64,000 bases of DNA from Microbacterium sp. BH-3-3-3 (GTDB taxonomy: Bacteria; Actinomycetota; Actinomycetes; Actinomycetales; Microbacteriaceae), in assembly GCF_001792815.1 (NCBI RefSeq), contig NZ_CP017674.1:2728001-2792000 (forward strand). The letters are read 5' to 3'. The position numbers and the translations under genes were made by a program. This document shows, piece by piece, positions 41,768-50,755 of this stretch (position 1 is the first letter of the stretch; each line of letters begins with the position of its first letter). The notes under the pieces are model-generated. The model was given only the letters and a program-made list of their open reading frames with translations, was not told the origin of the DNA and made no database searches.

Positions 41768-42772
41768 GTGCGTTACGCCCAGAGCGTCGCCGACCTCGTC
41801 GGCAACACCCCCCTCGTCCGTCTGACCCGCGTCACCGAGGGCATCGCCGCCACCGTGCTGGCGAAGATCGAGTACTTCAATCCCGGCGGTTCGGCGAAAG
41901 ACCGCATCGCGGCGAACATCGTCGACGCCGGCGAGCGCGACGGCTCGCTCCGCCCGGGCGGGGTGATCGTCGAACCGACCAGCGGCAACACCGGGGTCGG
42001 CCTGGCACTGGTCGCCCAGCAGCGCGGGTATCGCTGCGTGTTCGTGGTTCCCGACAAGGTCGCCGAAGACAAGCGCGCCGTGCTGCGGGCGTACGGCGCC
42101 GAGGTCGTGGTCACGCCCACGAACGTCGAGCCGGAGGACCCCCGCTCGTACTACAGCGTCTCCGACCGTCTGGTCCGCGAGATCCCGGGCGCCTTCAAGC
42201 CCAACCAGTACGGCAACCCGAACGGCCCGCGCAGCCACTACGAGACCACCGGTCCCGAGATCTGGCGCGACACCGACGGGCAGCTGACCCACTTCGTCGC
42301 CGGAGTCGGCACCGGCGGCACGATCAGCGGGTCGGGTCGGTACCTGCGCGAGGTCGCCGGCGACGGCGTGCGGATCGTCGGGGTCGACCCGGTGGGCTCG
42401 ATCTACTCGGGCGGCGACATCCACGGCTACGACGTCGAGGGGGTCGGCGAGGACTTCTGGCCGACGGCCTTCGACCCCACCCTGGTCGACGCGTACGAGC
42501 GCGTCTCCGACGCCGAGTCGTTCGCGATGACGCGGCGCCTCGCCCGAGAAGAGGGACTTCTCGTCGGCGGCTCCAGCGGCATGGCCGTGGTCGGCGCCCT
42601 CCGCGTCGCGCGCGATCTCCCCGCCGATGCCGTGGTCGTCGTGATCCTCCCCGACCACGGACGCGGGTACCTCAGCAAGATCTTCGACGACGACTGGATG
42701 ATCGAGCGCGGTTACGACGTTGCACCCGTGGCATCCCTTCTTCCGACCCCCACCGAGGAGCACTCCGCATGA
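41768..42772 (+). CDS. cbs: cystathionine beta-synthase / cysteine synthase family PLP enzyme
   Basis: 334 residues, fold type II. The PLP lysine is Lys44 in NPGGSAKDRIA, the substrate loop is EPTSGNTGVGLA and the phosphate loop GVGTGGTISGSG. The length covers only the catalytic core; the C-terminal CBS-domain pair of S-adenosylmethionine-regulated enzymes is missing. NPGGS and co-transcription with metB favour cystathionine beta-synthase (homocysteine plus serine to cystathionine) but O-acetylserine sulfhydrylase remains possible. GTG start. It sits behind the cysteine leader peptide and overlaps metB by ATGA. Confidence 0.87.
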   Translation: MRYAQSVADLVGNTPLVRLTRVTEGIAATVLAKIEYFNPGGSAKDRIAANIVDAGERDGSLRPGGVIVEPTSGNTGVGLALVAQQRGYRCVFVVPDKVAEDKRAVLRAYGAEVVVTPTNVEPEDPRSYYSVSDRLVREIPGAFKPNQYGNPNGPRSHYETTGPEIWRDTDGQLTHFVAGVGTGGTISGSGRYLREVAGDGVRIVGVDPVGSIYSGGDIHGYDVEGVGEDFWPTAFDPTLVDAYERVSDAESFAMTRRLAREEGLLVGGSSGMAVVGALRVARDLPADAVVVVILPDHGRGYLSKIFDDDWMIERGYDVAPVASLLPTPTEEHSA

Positions 42773-43929
42773 GCACCCACGACGCCGCCCGCGGCTTCGA
42801 CAGTCTCGCCGTCCACGCGGGCCAGGCGCCCGACGAGACCACCGGCGCGGTCATCCCGCCCCTCCACGTCTCGACCACTTTCGCCCAGGACGGCATCGGC
42901 GGACTCCGCGGCGGCTACGAATACGGCCGCAGCGGCAACCCCACGCGAACGGCGCTCGAGACGCAGATCGCGGCCCTCGAGGGCGCGACCCGCGCGCTGT
43001 CGTTCGCTTCGGGTCTCGCCGGCGAAGACGCCCTGCTGCGCGCGGCCCTCGTGCCCGGCGACGAGGTGCTGCTCGGCAACGACGTCTACGGCGGCACGTA
43101 CCGACTGCTCGCCCGCGTGCTCGGGCCGTGGGGCGTGAAGCTGCGCGTGGTCGACATGAGCGACCTGGATGCCGTGGCGGCGGCGATCGAGGAACGCGCG
43201 CCCCGCATGGTCTGGGTCGAGACCCCCAGCAACCCGATGCTGCGCATCACCGACATCGCGGGTCTCGCCCGCCTCGGCCACGCGGCCGGCGCGATCGTCG
43301 TCGTCGACAACACCTTCGCCTCGCCCGCGCTGCAGCGCCCGCTCTCGCTCGGCGCCGACGTCGTGGTGCACTCCGCGACCAAGTACCTCGGCGGGCACAG
43401 CGACGTCGTGGGCGGGGCCCTCGCCTTCGCCGATGCCGCCCTGGCCGAGAAGGTGCAGTTCCTGCAGTTCGCCGCCGGCGCGGTCTCGGGCCCGTTCGAC
43501 GCGTACCTGACCACCCGCGGCATCAAGACCCTCGCCGTGCGTATGCAGCGTCACAGCTCCAACGCGCAGGCGGTGGCCGAGCACCTCGCCGGCCACGACC
43601 GCGTCGCGAAGGTGTACTACCCCGGACTCCCGTCGCACCCCGGGCACGAGCTCGCGGCGCGGCAGATGAGCGGCTTCGGGGGCATCGTGTCACTGGCACT
43701 GGCCGACGGTGCGGCTGCTCGCCGCTTCGCCGAGTCCACGCGTCTGTTCACGCTCGCGGAGTCGCTGGGCGGGGTCGAGTCGCTGGTGAACTACCCGGAT
43801 GCCATGACCCACGCCTCGGTGCGCGGAACCGAACTCGCCGTGCCCGACACGATCGTGCGGTTGTCGGTCGGCATCGAGTCGGTCGAGGACCTCGTGGCCG
43901 ACGTGGATCGAGCGCTCGCCGCGCTCTGA
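42769..43929 (+). CDS. metB: cystathionine gamma-synthase/lyase family enzyme
   Basis: 386 residues, Cys/Met-metabolism PLP family. Conserved blocks: STTFAQDGIGGLRGGYEYGR with SGNPTR (about 35-60), WVETPSNPMLRITDI, DNTFASPALQRPL, and the PLP lysine in VVHSATKYLGGHSD (about residue 205). ESLGGVESLVNYPDAMTH near the end is typical. The enzyme makes or splits cystathionine; with cbs it links methionine and cysteine pools. Which direction dominates cannot be read from sequence. It is translated by coupling to cbs. Confidence 0.9.
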   Translation: MSTHDAARGFDSLAVHAGQAPDETTGAVIPPLHVSTTFAQDGIGGLRGGYEYGRSGNPTRTALETQIAALEGATRALSFASGLAGEDALLRAALVPGDEVLLGNDVYGGTYRLLARVLGPWGVKLRVVDMSDLDAVAAAIEERAPRMVWVETPSNPMLRITDIAGLARLGHAAGAIVVVDNTFASPALQRPLSLGADVVVHSATKYLGGHSDVVGGALAFADAALAEKVQFLQFAAGAVSGPFDAYLTTRGIKTLAVRMQRHSSNAQAVAEHLAGHDRVAKVYYPGLPSHPGHELAARQMSGFGGIVSLALADGAAARRFAESTRLFTLAESLGGVESLVNYPDAMTHASVRGTELAVPDTIVRLSVGIESVEDLVADVDRALAAL

Positions 43930-43943
43930 CCCCCGTGCGCCGC

Positions 43944-43991
43944 GTGAGGCGCCGATGTACGTCGTCGAAGCGACGGACATCGGCACCTCAC
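43944..43991. terminator. bidirectional terminator after metB
   Basis: GTGAGGCGCCGATGT (43944-43958) pairs with ACATCGGCACCTCAC (43977-43991) with one mismatch region, and the inner CGTCG/CGACG extends the stem. It lies between convergent stops. Confidence 0.7.
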
Positions 43992-44008
43992 GCCGGTGGG
44001 TGGCGGGC

Positions 44009-44644
44009 TCAGCGCTCGGCGCGGGCCAGGTTCTGCGTCAGCTCTTCGGCGTTCTGTCGCACGACGTACGCCGGCTGGTCGCGCTCGACGCGCCAGCTCT
44101 CGCTGAGCGGTCCGACGTTGACGGTGTCGAAGCCGAACTCGTCGTAGATGCGGGTCACGAGCGCGACCGCCTCGTCGGAGTCACCCGAGGTGGCGAGGGC
44201 GCGGCGCCCCTCGGTGCCGGCGGGGGAGCCGTCGGTGAGGATGTCGGCCGCGCGGATGTGGTTGAACGCCTTCACGACGGTCGACTGGGGAAGGTGCTCC
44301 TGAAGCATCTGCGAGGTCGTCGTCTGCTTGTCGTCGAGAGCCGCGATGTGGCCGTCGCGCTCGAAGTAGTAGTTGTTGGTGTCGAGCACGGTCTTGCCGG
44401 CCAGGGGAGCGACGGGCACGTCGGTGTACGCCTTCAGCGGGACGGTCACCACGACGATGTCGCCGGCTTCGGCCGCTTCCTGGGCGGTCGCGGCGCGCGC
44501 GCGGTCGCCAACGGCGGCGACGAGGTCGGTGAGGGTCTCGGGACCGCGCGAGTTGGCGATGACGACGTCGTAGCCGTTCTTCGCGAACCCCTTCGCGAGG
44601 GCCGAGCCGATGTGTCCTGCTCCGATGATTCCTACTGTTGTCAT
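44009..44644 (-). CDS. NADPH-dependent F420 reductase-like / NAD(P)-binding protein
   Basis: 211 residues from ATG 44644. The N-terminal Rossmann motif is VGIIGAGHIGSALAKGFAKN (about 4-23) with IANSRGPETL, Arg after strand 2 favouring NADPH. VVTVPLKAY, VLDTNNYYFERDGH and VVKAFNHIRAADI match the family of stand-alone F420-dependent NADP oxidoreductase-like proteins; whether it uses F420 is not known. A strong sigma-70 promoter lies at 44743-44715. Monocistronic. Confidence 0.83.
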   Translation of the reverse strand: MTTVGIIGAGHIGSALAKGFAKNGYDVVIANSRGPETLTDLVAAVGDRARAATAQEAAEAGDIVVVTVPLKAYTDVPVAPLAGKTVLDTNNYYFERDGHIAALDDKQTTTSQMLQEHLPQSTVVKAFNHIRAADILTDGSPAGTEGRRALATSGDSDEAVALVTRIYDEFGFDTVNVGPLSESWRVERDQPAYVVRQNAEELTQNLARAER

Positions 44645-44714
44645 GCTGACCGGCAACTGCTCGAGCGCCGCACGCATTCCCGGGCGACGGTCGCCTGACC
44701 ATCAGCGGACTAAA

Positions 44715-44743
44715 TAATTAGCAGCTCTAGATATCCGTGTCAA
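44715..44743 (-). promoter_or_regulatory. sigma-70 promoter of the reductase gene
   Basis: On the - strand TTGACA (44743-44738) and TAATTA (44720-44715) are exactly 17 bases apart, a near-consensus promoter and one of the best in the window, about 70 bp before ATG 44644. Confidence 0.8.
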
Positions 44744-44853
44744 CGGGTCCGCGTGCCGACATCAGGCCCAATAACGTCCTTCTTGTCGCACCCTCGCGAA
44801 TGAGGTCGCCGGCCGGTGTTCGGGTCACCGTCCTGCTGGACCTGCGAGGGCGA

Positions 44854-44900
44854 CGGCCCCCGGTGGACGCGGCTTCGGACCACCGGGGGCCGCTTTCTTT
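44854..44900 (+). terminator. strong + strand hairpin with T tract upstream of the TauE/SafE gene
   Basis: CGGCCCCCGGTGG (44854-44866) and CCACCGGGGGCCG (44880-44892) form a perfect 13-bp stem followed by CTTTCTTT. No + strand gene precedes it, so it is either the end of a small RNA or an attenuator in the leader of the exporter gene at 44996. The rest of 44645-44995 shows no gene. Confidence 0.75.
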
Positions 44901-44995
44901 CCCGGTGACGGTCGTCGGAGTCCTGACCACGAGGTGGAAGACTGGTGCGTCGGCGAGGGTCCCCTCTCTCCCGTCCCGTTCGAGGAGCCGCATCC

Positions 44996-45793
44996 GTGAC
45001 CACCGCCACGCGCCCACCGCACACCGCCCGTTTCTTCGCCGTGTGCATCGGGGTCGGTCTTCTCGCGGGCCTCATGTCGGGCCTGTTCGGTGTCGGCGGC
45101 GGCACGGTCATCGTGCCCCTGCTCGTGCTGCTGCTCGGCTTCGACCAACGCCTCGCCGCCGGCACCTCCCTCGCGGCGATCGTGCCGACCGCCTCGGTCG
45201 GCGTGATCACCTACGCGGTCGACGGGCACGTCGCGTGGCTGCCGGCGCTGATCCTCGCCGCGGGCGCCGTGGTCGGTGCGCAGATCGGCACGTGGCTCCT
45301 GCCGAAGCTGTCGCAGACGGCCCTGCGATGGTCGTTCGTGGTGTTCCTCCTCGCCGTGATCGTCAGCCTGTACTTCGTCATCCCCTCGCGCGACGCCGAG
45401 CTGGTGCTCACCTGGGTCACCGGGCCCGGACTCGTCGTCCTGGGTGTGGTCACCGGCATCCTGGCCGGACTGCTCGGGGTGGGGGGCGGCATCATCGTCG
45501 TCCCCGCGCTGCTGCTGCTGTTCGGCACGAGCGACTTGATCGCGAAGGGCACCTCGCTGCTCATGATGATCCCGACCGCGATCTCGGGCACCGTCGGCAA
45601 CCTGCGCCGTCGCAACGTCGATCTCGTCGCCGCCGTGTGCGTCGGTGCCGCCGCGTGCGCGACGACCGCCGTGGGGGCGCAGATCGCGAAGGCCGTCGAC
45701 CCCTTCGTCGCCAACGTGCTGTTCTCGATCTTCCTCGTCTTCATCGCCTCGCAGATCGCGGTCAAGGCCGTGCGCGGGCGTCACCAGCGCTGA
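44996..45793 (+). CDS. TauE/SafE-family sulfite/organosulfonate exporter
   Basis: 265 residues, about eight membrane segments in two homologous halves, each with the family motif: GLLAGLMSGLFGVGGGTVIV (about 23-42) and GVVTGILAGLLGVGGGIIVV (about 148-167). The family exports sulfite or sulfoacetate, or takes up related anions. GTG 44996 has GAGGAG at good spacing. Position after cbs-metB hints at sulfur metabolism, but they are separated by a - strand gene, so the link is weak. Confidence 0.87.
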   Translation: MTTATRPPHTARFFAVCIGVGLLAGLMSGLFGVGGGTVIVPLLVLLLGFDQRLAAGTSLAAIVPTASVGVITYAVDGHVAWLPALILAAGAVVGAQIGTWLLPKLSQTALRWSFVVFLLAVIVSLYFVIPSRDAELVLTWVTGPGLVVLGVVTGILAGLLGVGGGIIVVPALLLLFGTSDLIAKGTSLLMMIPTAISGTVGNLRRRNVDLVAAVCVGAAACATTAVGAQIAKAVDPFVANVLFSIFLVFIASQIAVKAVRGRHQR

Positions 45794-45860
45794 CCTCGAT
45801 CGACCGCTCCGAGCGGGACGTTCGCCGAGCGCGGCCGACGCCCCGCCGTAGACTTGCCCC

Positions 45861-46310
45861 GTGCCCGTGAACCCCGAACTCGTCGGTCGAGCCTTCGCGC
45901 CGACCGCTCCCTATCTGGTCGGCCGTGAGAAGGTGCGCGAGTTCGCGCGTGCCGTTTTCGCCGACGCCCCGCAGCACTCCGACCCCGACGCCGCGCGCGC
46001 GCTCGGCTACGCCGACGTGGTCGCGCCGCCGACGTTCGCGATGGTCGTGCAGGACCTCACTCTCCAGCAGCTGCTCGGCGACCCCGACTCCGGCATCGAG
46101 CTGTCGCGCCTCGTGCACGCGGAACAGCGATTCCGCTACACGCGCCCGATCGTCGCGGGCGACGAGCTCGTCGCGACGCTGTCGGTCACCGGCATCCGTT
46201 CGATGGGGGGCAACGCCATGATCACCAGCGAGGCCGAGATCGTGGATGCCGCGGGCGCTCACGTGGTGACCACGACCAGCATCCTTCTCGCCGGGGAGGC
46301 CGGAGCATGA
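45861..46310 (+). CDS. FAS1-type/MaoC-N dehydratase subunit (HadA-like)
   Basis: 149 residues, hotdog fold: VGRAFAPTAPYLVGREKVREF at the N-terminus, DVVAPPTFAMV (about 53-63), and RFRYTRPIVAGDELVATLSV. It matches the non-catalytic partner of (3R)-hydroxyacyl-ACP dehydratases of mycobacterial Had type. GTG 45861 follows TAGACT by six bases (leaderless). It overlaps the next gene by ATGA, forming a HadAB-like pair, followed by murB, an order frequently seen in actinobacteria. Confidence 0.86.
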   Translation: MPVNPELVGRAFAPTAPYLVGREKVREFARAVFADAPQHSDPDAARALGYADVVAPPTFAMVVQDLTLQQLLGDPDSGIELSRLVHAEQRFRYTRPIVAGDELVATLSVTGIRSMGGNAMITSEAEIVDAAGAHVVTTTSILLAGEAGA

Positions 46311-46711
46311 GCGGCTTCACCGTCGGCGAGGTCATCGCCGAACGCTCGGTCCACCTCACGCGCGAGTCGCTCGTGCGCTACGCGGGGGCGTCGGGCGACT
46401 TCAACCCCATCCACTACCGAGACGATGTCGCCACCGCCGTCGGGCTCCCGGGCGTGCTCGCGCACGGCATGCTCACGATGGGGATCGCCGTCGGCACGCT
46501 CGCCGAGGCTCTGGGCGACAGCGGACGCATCGCCGACTACGGCGTGCGCTTCACGCGTCCCGTCGTCGTCGACCCCGAGACCGGCGCCGACCTGCACATC
46601 AGCGCCAAGGTGGGCGCCGTCGACGACGAGATCGCCCGCATCGACCTCACCGTGACGTTCGCCGAGACCACCGTGCTCGGCAAGGCGCAGGTGCGGGTGC
46701 GGGTGTCCTGA
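46307..46711 (+). CDS. MaoC-family dehydratase subunit (HadB-like)
   Basis: 134 residues. The catalytic hydratase-2 motif is YAGASGDFNPIHYRDDVATA (about 25-44), with the Asp and His of the active site, and GVLAHGMLTMGIAVG. It is the catalytic partner of the preceding subunit; together they should dehydrate 3-hydroxyacyl thioesters. Overlaps on both sides (ATGA before, TGATG after) tie it to murB. Confidence 0.88.
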   Translation: MSGFTVGEVIAERSVHLTRESLVRYAGASGDFNPIHYRDDVATAVGLPGVLAHGMLTMGIAVGTLAEALGDSGRIADYGVRFTRPVVVDPETGADLHISAKVGAVDDEIARIDLTVTFAETTVLGKAQVRVRVS

Positions 46712-47847
46712 TGCCCGACGTCGTTCCGATCCCCCTGTCGCAGCTCACGACGCTGCGCACCGGCGGTGCCCCCGCCCGCATGATCGAGGCGACCACCGCA
46801 GAAGAGCTCATCGCCAGCCTGCGTGCGGTGTGGGCCGATCGTGAGGCGTGGTTCGTGATCGGCGGCGGGTCGAACCTGTTCGTCGGCGACGACGCGTTCG
46901 AGGGCACCGTCATCCGCGTGCGCACCACCGGCGTCGAGGAGCTCCCCGGTTCGGGTCCCGACACGGTGCGCGTGCGCGTGCAGGCGGGCCATGACTGGGA
47001 CGCGCTGGTCGCCGAGACCGTGGAGCGGGGTCTCGCGGGCATCGAGGCGATGTCGGGCATCCCCGGCACGGTCGGTGCCGCCCCCGTGCAGAACATCGGT
47101 GCCTACGGTCAGGAGATCGTGCAGACCCTCGTCGAGGTCGAGCTGATCGACGAGGCGACGGGTGAGGTGTCGGTCGTTCCCGCGTCCGAGCTGGAGCTCG
47201 GGTTCCGCACCTCGGTGCTGAAGCAGCACTACGGCTCGGTGCCGGATCGTTCCGCGGTGATCCTGTCGGTCACCCTCGAGCTCGAGCGCGTCGGCGACGG
47301 TGAGCGACCGATCACCGGCGAGCAGTTGCGCAACGCCCTGGGGCTCGAGGAGCGCGACGCGGTGTCGTTGCGCTGGATCCGCGATCACGTGCTCGCGACC
47401 CGTGCCCGCAAGGGCATGGTGCTCGACGCCGAAGACCCCGACACCTGGAGCGCGGGCTCGTTCTTCCAGAACGCGATCGTGTCGCAGTCCTTCGCGCGGG
47501 CCCTCCCCGCGGCGTGCCCCCGGTGGCCGATGACCCCGGTGCTCGACCCGGTGACCGTGATCCCGCTCGCCGCGTTCGACGGCATCCTGCCCCCGCCGCC
47601 CGTGGAGCGGCACGAGGTCAAGGTGAGCGCCGCGTGGCTGATCGAGAACGCAGGTCTCGGCCGCGGCTTCCGCTTCCCGCGCTCGCGCGCCGGGCTGTCG
47701 ACCAAGCACACCCTGGCGCTCACGAACCGCGGCGAGGCGACGGCCGCCGAGATCGCGGAGCTCGCCCGTTTCGTGCAGGGCCGCGTGCAGTCCGAGTTCG
47801 GACTGCTGCTGCAGCCCGAGCCGGTGCTGGTGAACGTCGAGCTGTAG
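46711..47847 (+). CDS. murB: UDP-N-acetylmuramate dehydrogenase
   Basis: 378 residues. FAD domain: LTTLRTGGAPARMIEATTAE, VIGGGSNLFVGDD (about 50-62), GLAGIEAMSGIPGTVGAAPV with NIGAYGQE. The proton-donating Ser is in SAGSFFQNAIV (about 250) and the late Glu in QPEPVLVNVE. It reduces UDP-GlcNAc-enolpyruvate in peptidoglycan synthesis. Lack of a Tyr-loop insertion pattern could not be fully judged, but the length fits actinobacterial MurB. Confidence 0.94.
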   Translation: MPDVVPIPLSQLTTLRTGGAPARMIEATTAEELIASLRAVWADREAWFVIGGGSNLFVGDDAFEGTVIRVRTTGVEELPGSGPDTVRVRVQAGHDWDALVAETVERGLAGIEAMSGIPGTVGAAPVQNIGAYGQEIVQTLVEVELIDEATGEVSVVPASELELGFRTSVLKQHYGSVPDRSAVILSVTLELERVGDGERPITGEQLRNALGLEERDAVSLRWIRDHVLATRARKGMVLDAEDPDTWSAGSFFQNAIVSQSFARALPAACPRWPMTPVLDPVTVIPLAAFDGILPPPPVERHEVKVSAAWLIENAGLGRGFRFPRSRAGLSTKHTLALTNRGEATAAEIAELARFVQGRVQSEFGLLLQPEPVLVNVEL

Positions 47848-47891
47848 CCGGCTCGGTGGCGCGAGGTCGGTATCGGCTGGCCCCGGGGTGA

Positions 47892-47974
47892 GTGACGGAG
47901 GGAGGAGCGGGGACGAGGGGAGGACGGATCGCGCGGTGCGATCCTCCGCCGGTCCCTGCTCCTCCGCTCGTCAC
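47892..47974. terminator. long imperfect hairpin between convergent murB and aminotransferase
   Basis: GTGAC...GTCAC ends enclose GGAGGAGCGGGGA / TCCCTGCTCCTCC and GGATCGC/GCGATCC pairings over ~80 bp, without a T tract. Likely a bidirectional terminator; no gene lies in 47848-47993. Confidence 0.55.
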
Positions 47975-47993
47975 GCCCGACGGCGCGCGGACG

Positions 47994-49193
47994 TCAGGAG
48001 AACAGGCGCTGGAGGCGCTGGACGCCCTCGAGCAGCTGCTCGTCGCCGAGCGCGTACGACAGGCGCAGGTAGCCGCTGGGGCCGAAGGCCTCGCCGGGCA
48101 CCACGGCCACCTCGGCCTGCTCGAGGATGAGGTCGGCCAGCTCGAGCGAGGTGGTCGGGGTGACCCCGCCCCACTCGCGGTTCAGCAGTCCCTGCACGTC
48201 GGGGTAGACGTAGAACGCGCCGAGCGGGTTGGGCACCTCGACGCCGTCGATCTTCGACAGCTCCGACACGATCAGCCGACGACGACGGTCGAACGCCGCG
48301 CGGAACTGCTCGACCTCGTCCTGAGGACCGTTGAGGGCCGCGGCGGCCGCGCGCTGGGCGACGTTGTTGACGTTGCTCGACAGGTGCGACTGCAGGTTGG
48401 CGGCGAGCTTGATGGCATCGGCCGGTCCGACCATCCAGCCCACGCGCCACCCGGTCATGGCGTAGGTCTTGGCGACGCCGTTGAGCAGGATCGTCTGCTC
48501 GGCGAGCTCGGGCACGGCCTCGACGATCGAGACCGCGCGGACGCCCTCGTACGTGAGGTTCTGGTAGATCTCGTCGGTGATCACCCAGATGCCGTGCTCG
48601 AGAGCCCAGCGGCCGATCTCGGCGGTCTCTTCGGGCGTGTAGACCGAACCGGTCGGGTTCGACGGCGACACGAAGACGAGCACCGTCGTCTTGTCGGTGC
48701 GGGCGGCCTCGAGCTGGGCGACCGTGACCTTGTAGTCCTGGTCGGCTCCGGCGAACACCTCGACGGGCGTGCCGTCGGCCAGCGCGATGGCCTCGGGGTA
48801 CGTGGTCCAGTACGGCGCGGGCAGCAGCACCTCGTCGCCGGGGTTCACCACGGTCTGAAACGCCTGGTACACGGCCTGCTTGCCGCCGTTGGTCACGACG
48901 ACCTGCGTGGGGGCGACCTGCAGCCCCGAGTCGCGCAGCGTCTTGGCCGCGATGGCCTCGCGCAGCACCGGGAGCCCGGCGGCGGGGGTGTAGCGGTAGT
49001 TCGCGGGGTTCTGCAGCGCCTCGGCCGCGGCATCGACGATGAACGAGGGGGTGGCGAAGTCGGGCTCGCCCGCGGCATACGAGATGACCGGTCGGCCGGC
49101 GGCCTGGAGGGCCTTGGCCTTCGCGTCGACCTTGAGGGTCGCGGACTCGGCGATGGCGGACAGCTTGCGAGAGAGCGGGGCGCGGGAAGTCAC
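47994..49193 (-). CDS. aspC: class I aminotransferase, aspartate aminotransferase type Ib
   Basis: 399 residues. [17 protein letters not shown] (about 37-53), [30 protein letters not shown] (about 177-186), and the PLP lysine in [18 protein letters not shown] (about 235) are all present; the Arg for the substrate carboxylate is in YLRLSYAL. The length and KTYAMTGWR place it in subgroup Ib (aspartate or prephenate aminotransferase). TAGGCT lies six bases before GTG 49193 (leaderless). Monocistronic, as usual for housekeeping aspC in this group. Confidence 0.9.
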   Translation of the reverse strand: MTSRAPLSRKLSAIAESATLKVDAKAKALQAAGRPVISYAAGEPDFATPSFIVDAAAEALQNPANYRYTPAAGLPVLREAIAAKTLRDSGLQVAPTQVVVTNGGKQAVYQAFQTVVNPGDEVLLPAPYWTTYPEAIALADGTPVEVFAGADQDYKVTVAQLEAARTDKTTVLVFVSPSNPTGSVYTPEETAEIGRWALEHGIWVITDEIYQNLTYEGVRAVSIVEAVPELAEQTILLNGVAKTYAMTGWRVGWMVGPADAIKLAANLQSHLSSNVNNVAQRAAAAALNGPQDEVEQFRAAFDRRRRLIVSELSKIDGVEVPNPLGAFYVYPDVQGLLNREWGGVTPTTSLELADLILEQAEVAVVPGEAFGPSGYLRLSYALGDEQLLEGVQRLQRLFS

Positions 49194-49372
49194 GGTCCGA
49201 GCCTACTGTTCGCGCCCGCGCCCGACGAGAGGTGTGACGGCCCGCGAAGGTCGTCTCCGCCGGGAGCGGGGCCGCATCGCCGGAGTCCGGATGCCGAGCC
49301 GCCGACGCCCGCGCACAGGCCGACCCCGCGCACGGTCCGGCGCGGGTGCGCGCGTGGGCTAGCGTGGCGGGC

Positions 49373-50668
49373 GTGACAGCAGAACCCCTGGCGCCCCCGC
49401 GTATCCACCGTCGCGCGATCGGGGCCCTGCTGAAGCTGGGCCTGGCCAGCCTCATCGTCGGCGTCGCCACCGGTCTCGCCGTGCTCCTTCTCGTGTGGAT
49501 CGTGCACACGATCGAGCACCTCGTCTGGGGCCACGAAGAGGGACCGTTCCTCGACGGTCTGGCGATGCCCGCCGTGTGGTGGCTGCCGATCGTCACGGTC
49601 GGCGGGGCCGGGGTCGTGGCGGCGCTCGGGTGGTACCTGCTCCGTCGCTTCGGACGCCGGCTCGCCACCGTCGAGCAGGGCGTCGACGGCGCGCACATGC
49701 CGTGGTGGGAAACGCTCGCCGACACGGTCATCCAGGTGACCTCGGTGGCCCTGGGCGCCTCGATCGGCAAAGAGGTCGCCCCCCGTGAGCTCTCGGCGAT
49801 GGCGGGCTCGAAGGTGGTCCGCTGGTTCGGTCTCGATGCCCGGTGGGCCCGTATCCTCATCGCCGCCGCCGCCGGTGCGGGCCTCGCCGCCGTCTACAAC
49901 GTGCCGCTGGCGGGGGCGCTGTTCACGCTCGAGATCCTGCTCGCGCAGTTCAGCGTCGGAGCGGCGGTCGTCGCCCTGTCGGTCAGTGCGATCGCGACCT
50001 TCGTGGCTCGTCCGCTCGTGGGCGACGAGTCGCTTTACCACGTGGCATCCGTCGAAGTGAACCCCTCGCTCGTGGTCGCGGCCCTGCTCATCGGCCCGCT
50101 GATGGGGTGGGGGGCGACGAGCTTCGCGACGGTCACGAAGAAGCTCGCGCGCTTCCGTCCCACCGGCTGGAAGCTGCTGGTCGTCCTGCCCCTGACCTTC
50201 GCCGCGGTCGGCGCGGTGGGGGCGTTCTTCCCGCTGATCCTCGGTAACGGTCGCGCGCTCGCCACGGCGGGGTTCGACCTGTCGCAGCCCGCGCTGATCC
50301 TGCTGCTGCTCGCTCTGCTCAAGTACGTCGCCACGACCGTGTCGCTCGGCTCGGGCGCGATCGGCGGCACCCTTCAGCCCTCCGTGGCGATCGGGGCGGC
50401 GCTGGGGGCCGCGGCCGCGGCCGGGTGGGCGTTCGTCTGGCCCGGAGCCGACGGCACGGCGCTGGCGATCGTCGCGGCGGCGGCGTTCCTGGCATCCAAC
50501 ATGCGCGCCCCCTTCACCGCGATCGCGCTGGTGATCGAGTTCACCGACACGGGTTTCACCCTGCTGCTGCCGATCTTCCTCGCGGTCGCGGGGTCGCTCG
50601 CCGCGTCGCGCCTGTCGTCGCGGGCGGGGCTGCGCCGCTTCGCGCCGATCGACCCGGCGCGTCCCTGA
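49373..50668 (+). CDS. ClC-family chloride channel/antiporter
   Basis: 431 residues, about 10-11 membrane segments. The selectivity motifs are visible: GASIGKEVAPRE (about 134-145, gating Glu kept, though the usual GKEGP is altered) and GSGAIGGTLQPSVAIGAALG (about 325-344). The middle segment YNVPLAGALFTLEILLAQF is also conserved. There are no C-terminal CBS domains. TAGCGT seven bases before GTG 49373 suggests a leaderless mRNA. Function: anion transport, possibly chloride/proton exchange. Confidence 0.88.
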   Translation: MTAEPLAPPRIHRRAIGALLKLGLASLIVGVATGLAVLLLVWIVHTIEHLVWGHEEGPFLDGLAMPAVWWLPIVTVGGAGVVAALGWYLLRRFGRRLATVEQGVDGAHMPWWETLADTVIQVTSVALGASIGKEVAPRELSAMAGSKVVRWFGLDARWARILIAAAAGAGLAAVYNVPLAGALFTLEILLAQFSVGAAVVALSVSAIATFVARPLVGDESLYHVASVEVNPSLVVAALLIGPLMGWGATSFATVTKKLARFRPTGWKLLVVLPLTFAAVGAVGAFFPLILGNGRALATAGFDLSQPALILLLLALLKYVATTVSLGSGAIGGTLQPSVAIGAALGAAAAAGWAFVWPGADGTALAIVAAAAFLASNMRAPFTAIALVIEFTDTGFTLLLPIFLAVAGSLAASRLSSRAGLRRFAPIDPARP

Positions 50669-50710
50669 ACCCGCGCGTCGCGCCGCGTCCGTCTCCACCG
50701 GTGCACGGCG

Positions 50711-50744
50711 ATGCGCCCCTCCCGCGTGGGCGGAAGGGGCGCAT
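50711..50744. terminator. bidirectional terminator between ClC gene and aceB
   Basis: ATGCGCCCCT (50711-50720) and AGGGGCGCAT (50735-50744) form a perfect 10-bp stem between convergent stops. Confidence 0.65.
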
Positions 50745-50755
50745 GAACCCGGGCG

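Noticed and set aside
44800..44892. Branched-chain amino-acid leader peptide before the TauE/SafE gene
   Set aside because: A frame rich in Val and Leu overlaps the hairpin, but it has no nearby stop codon and the downstream gene is not an amino-acid biosynthesis gene.
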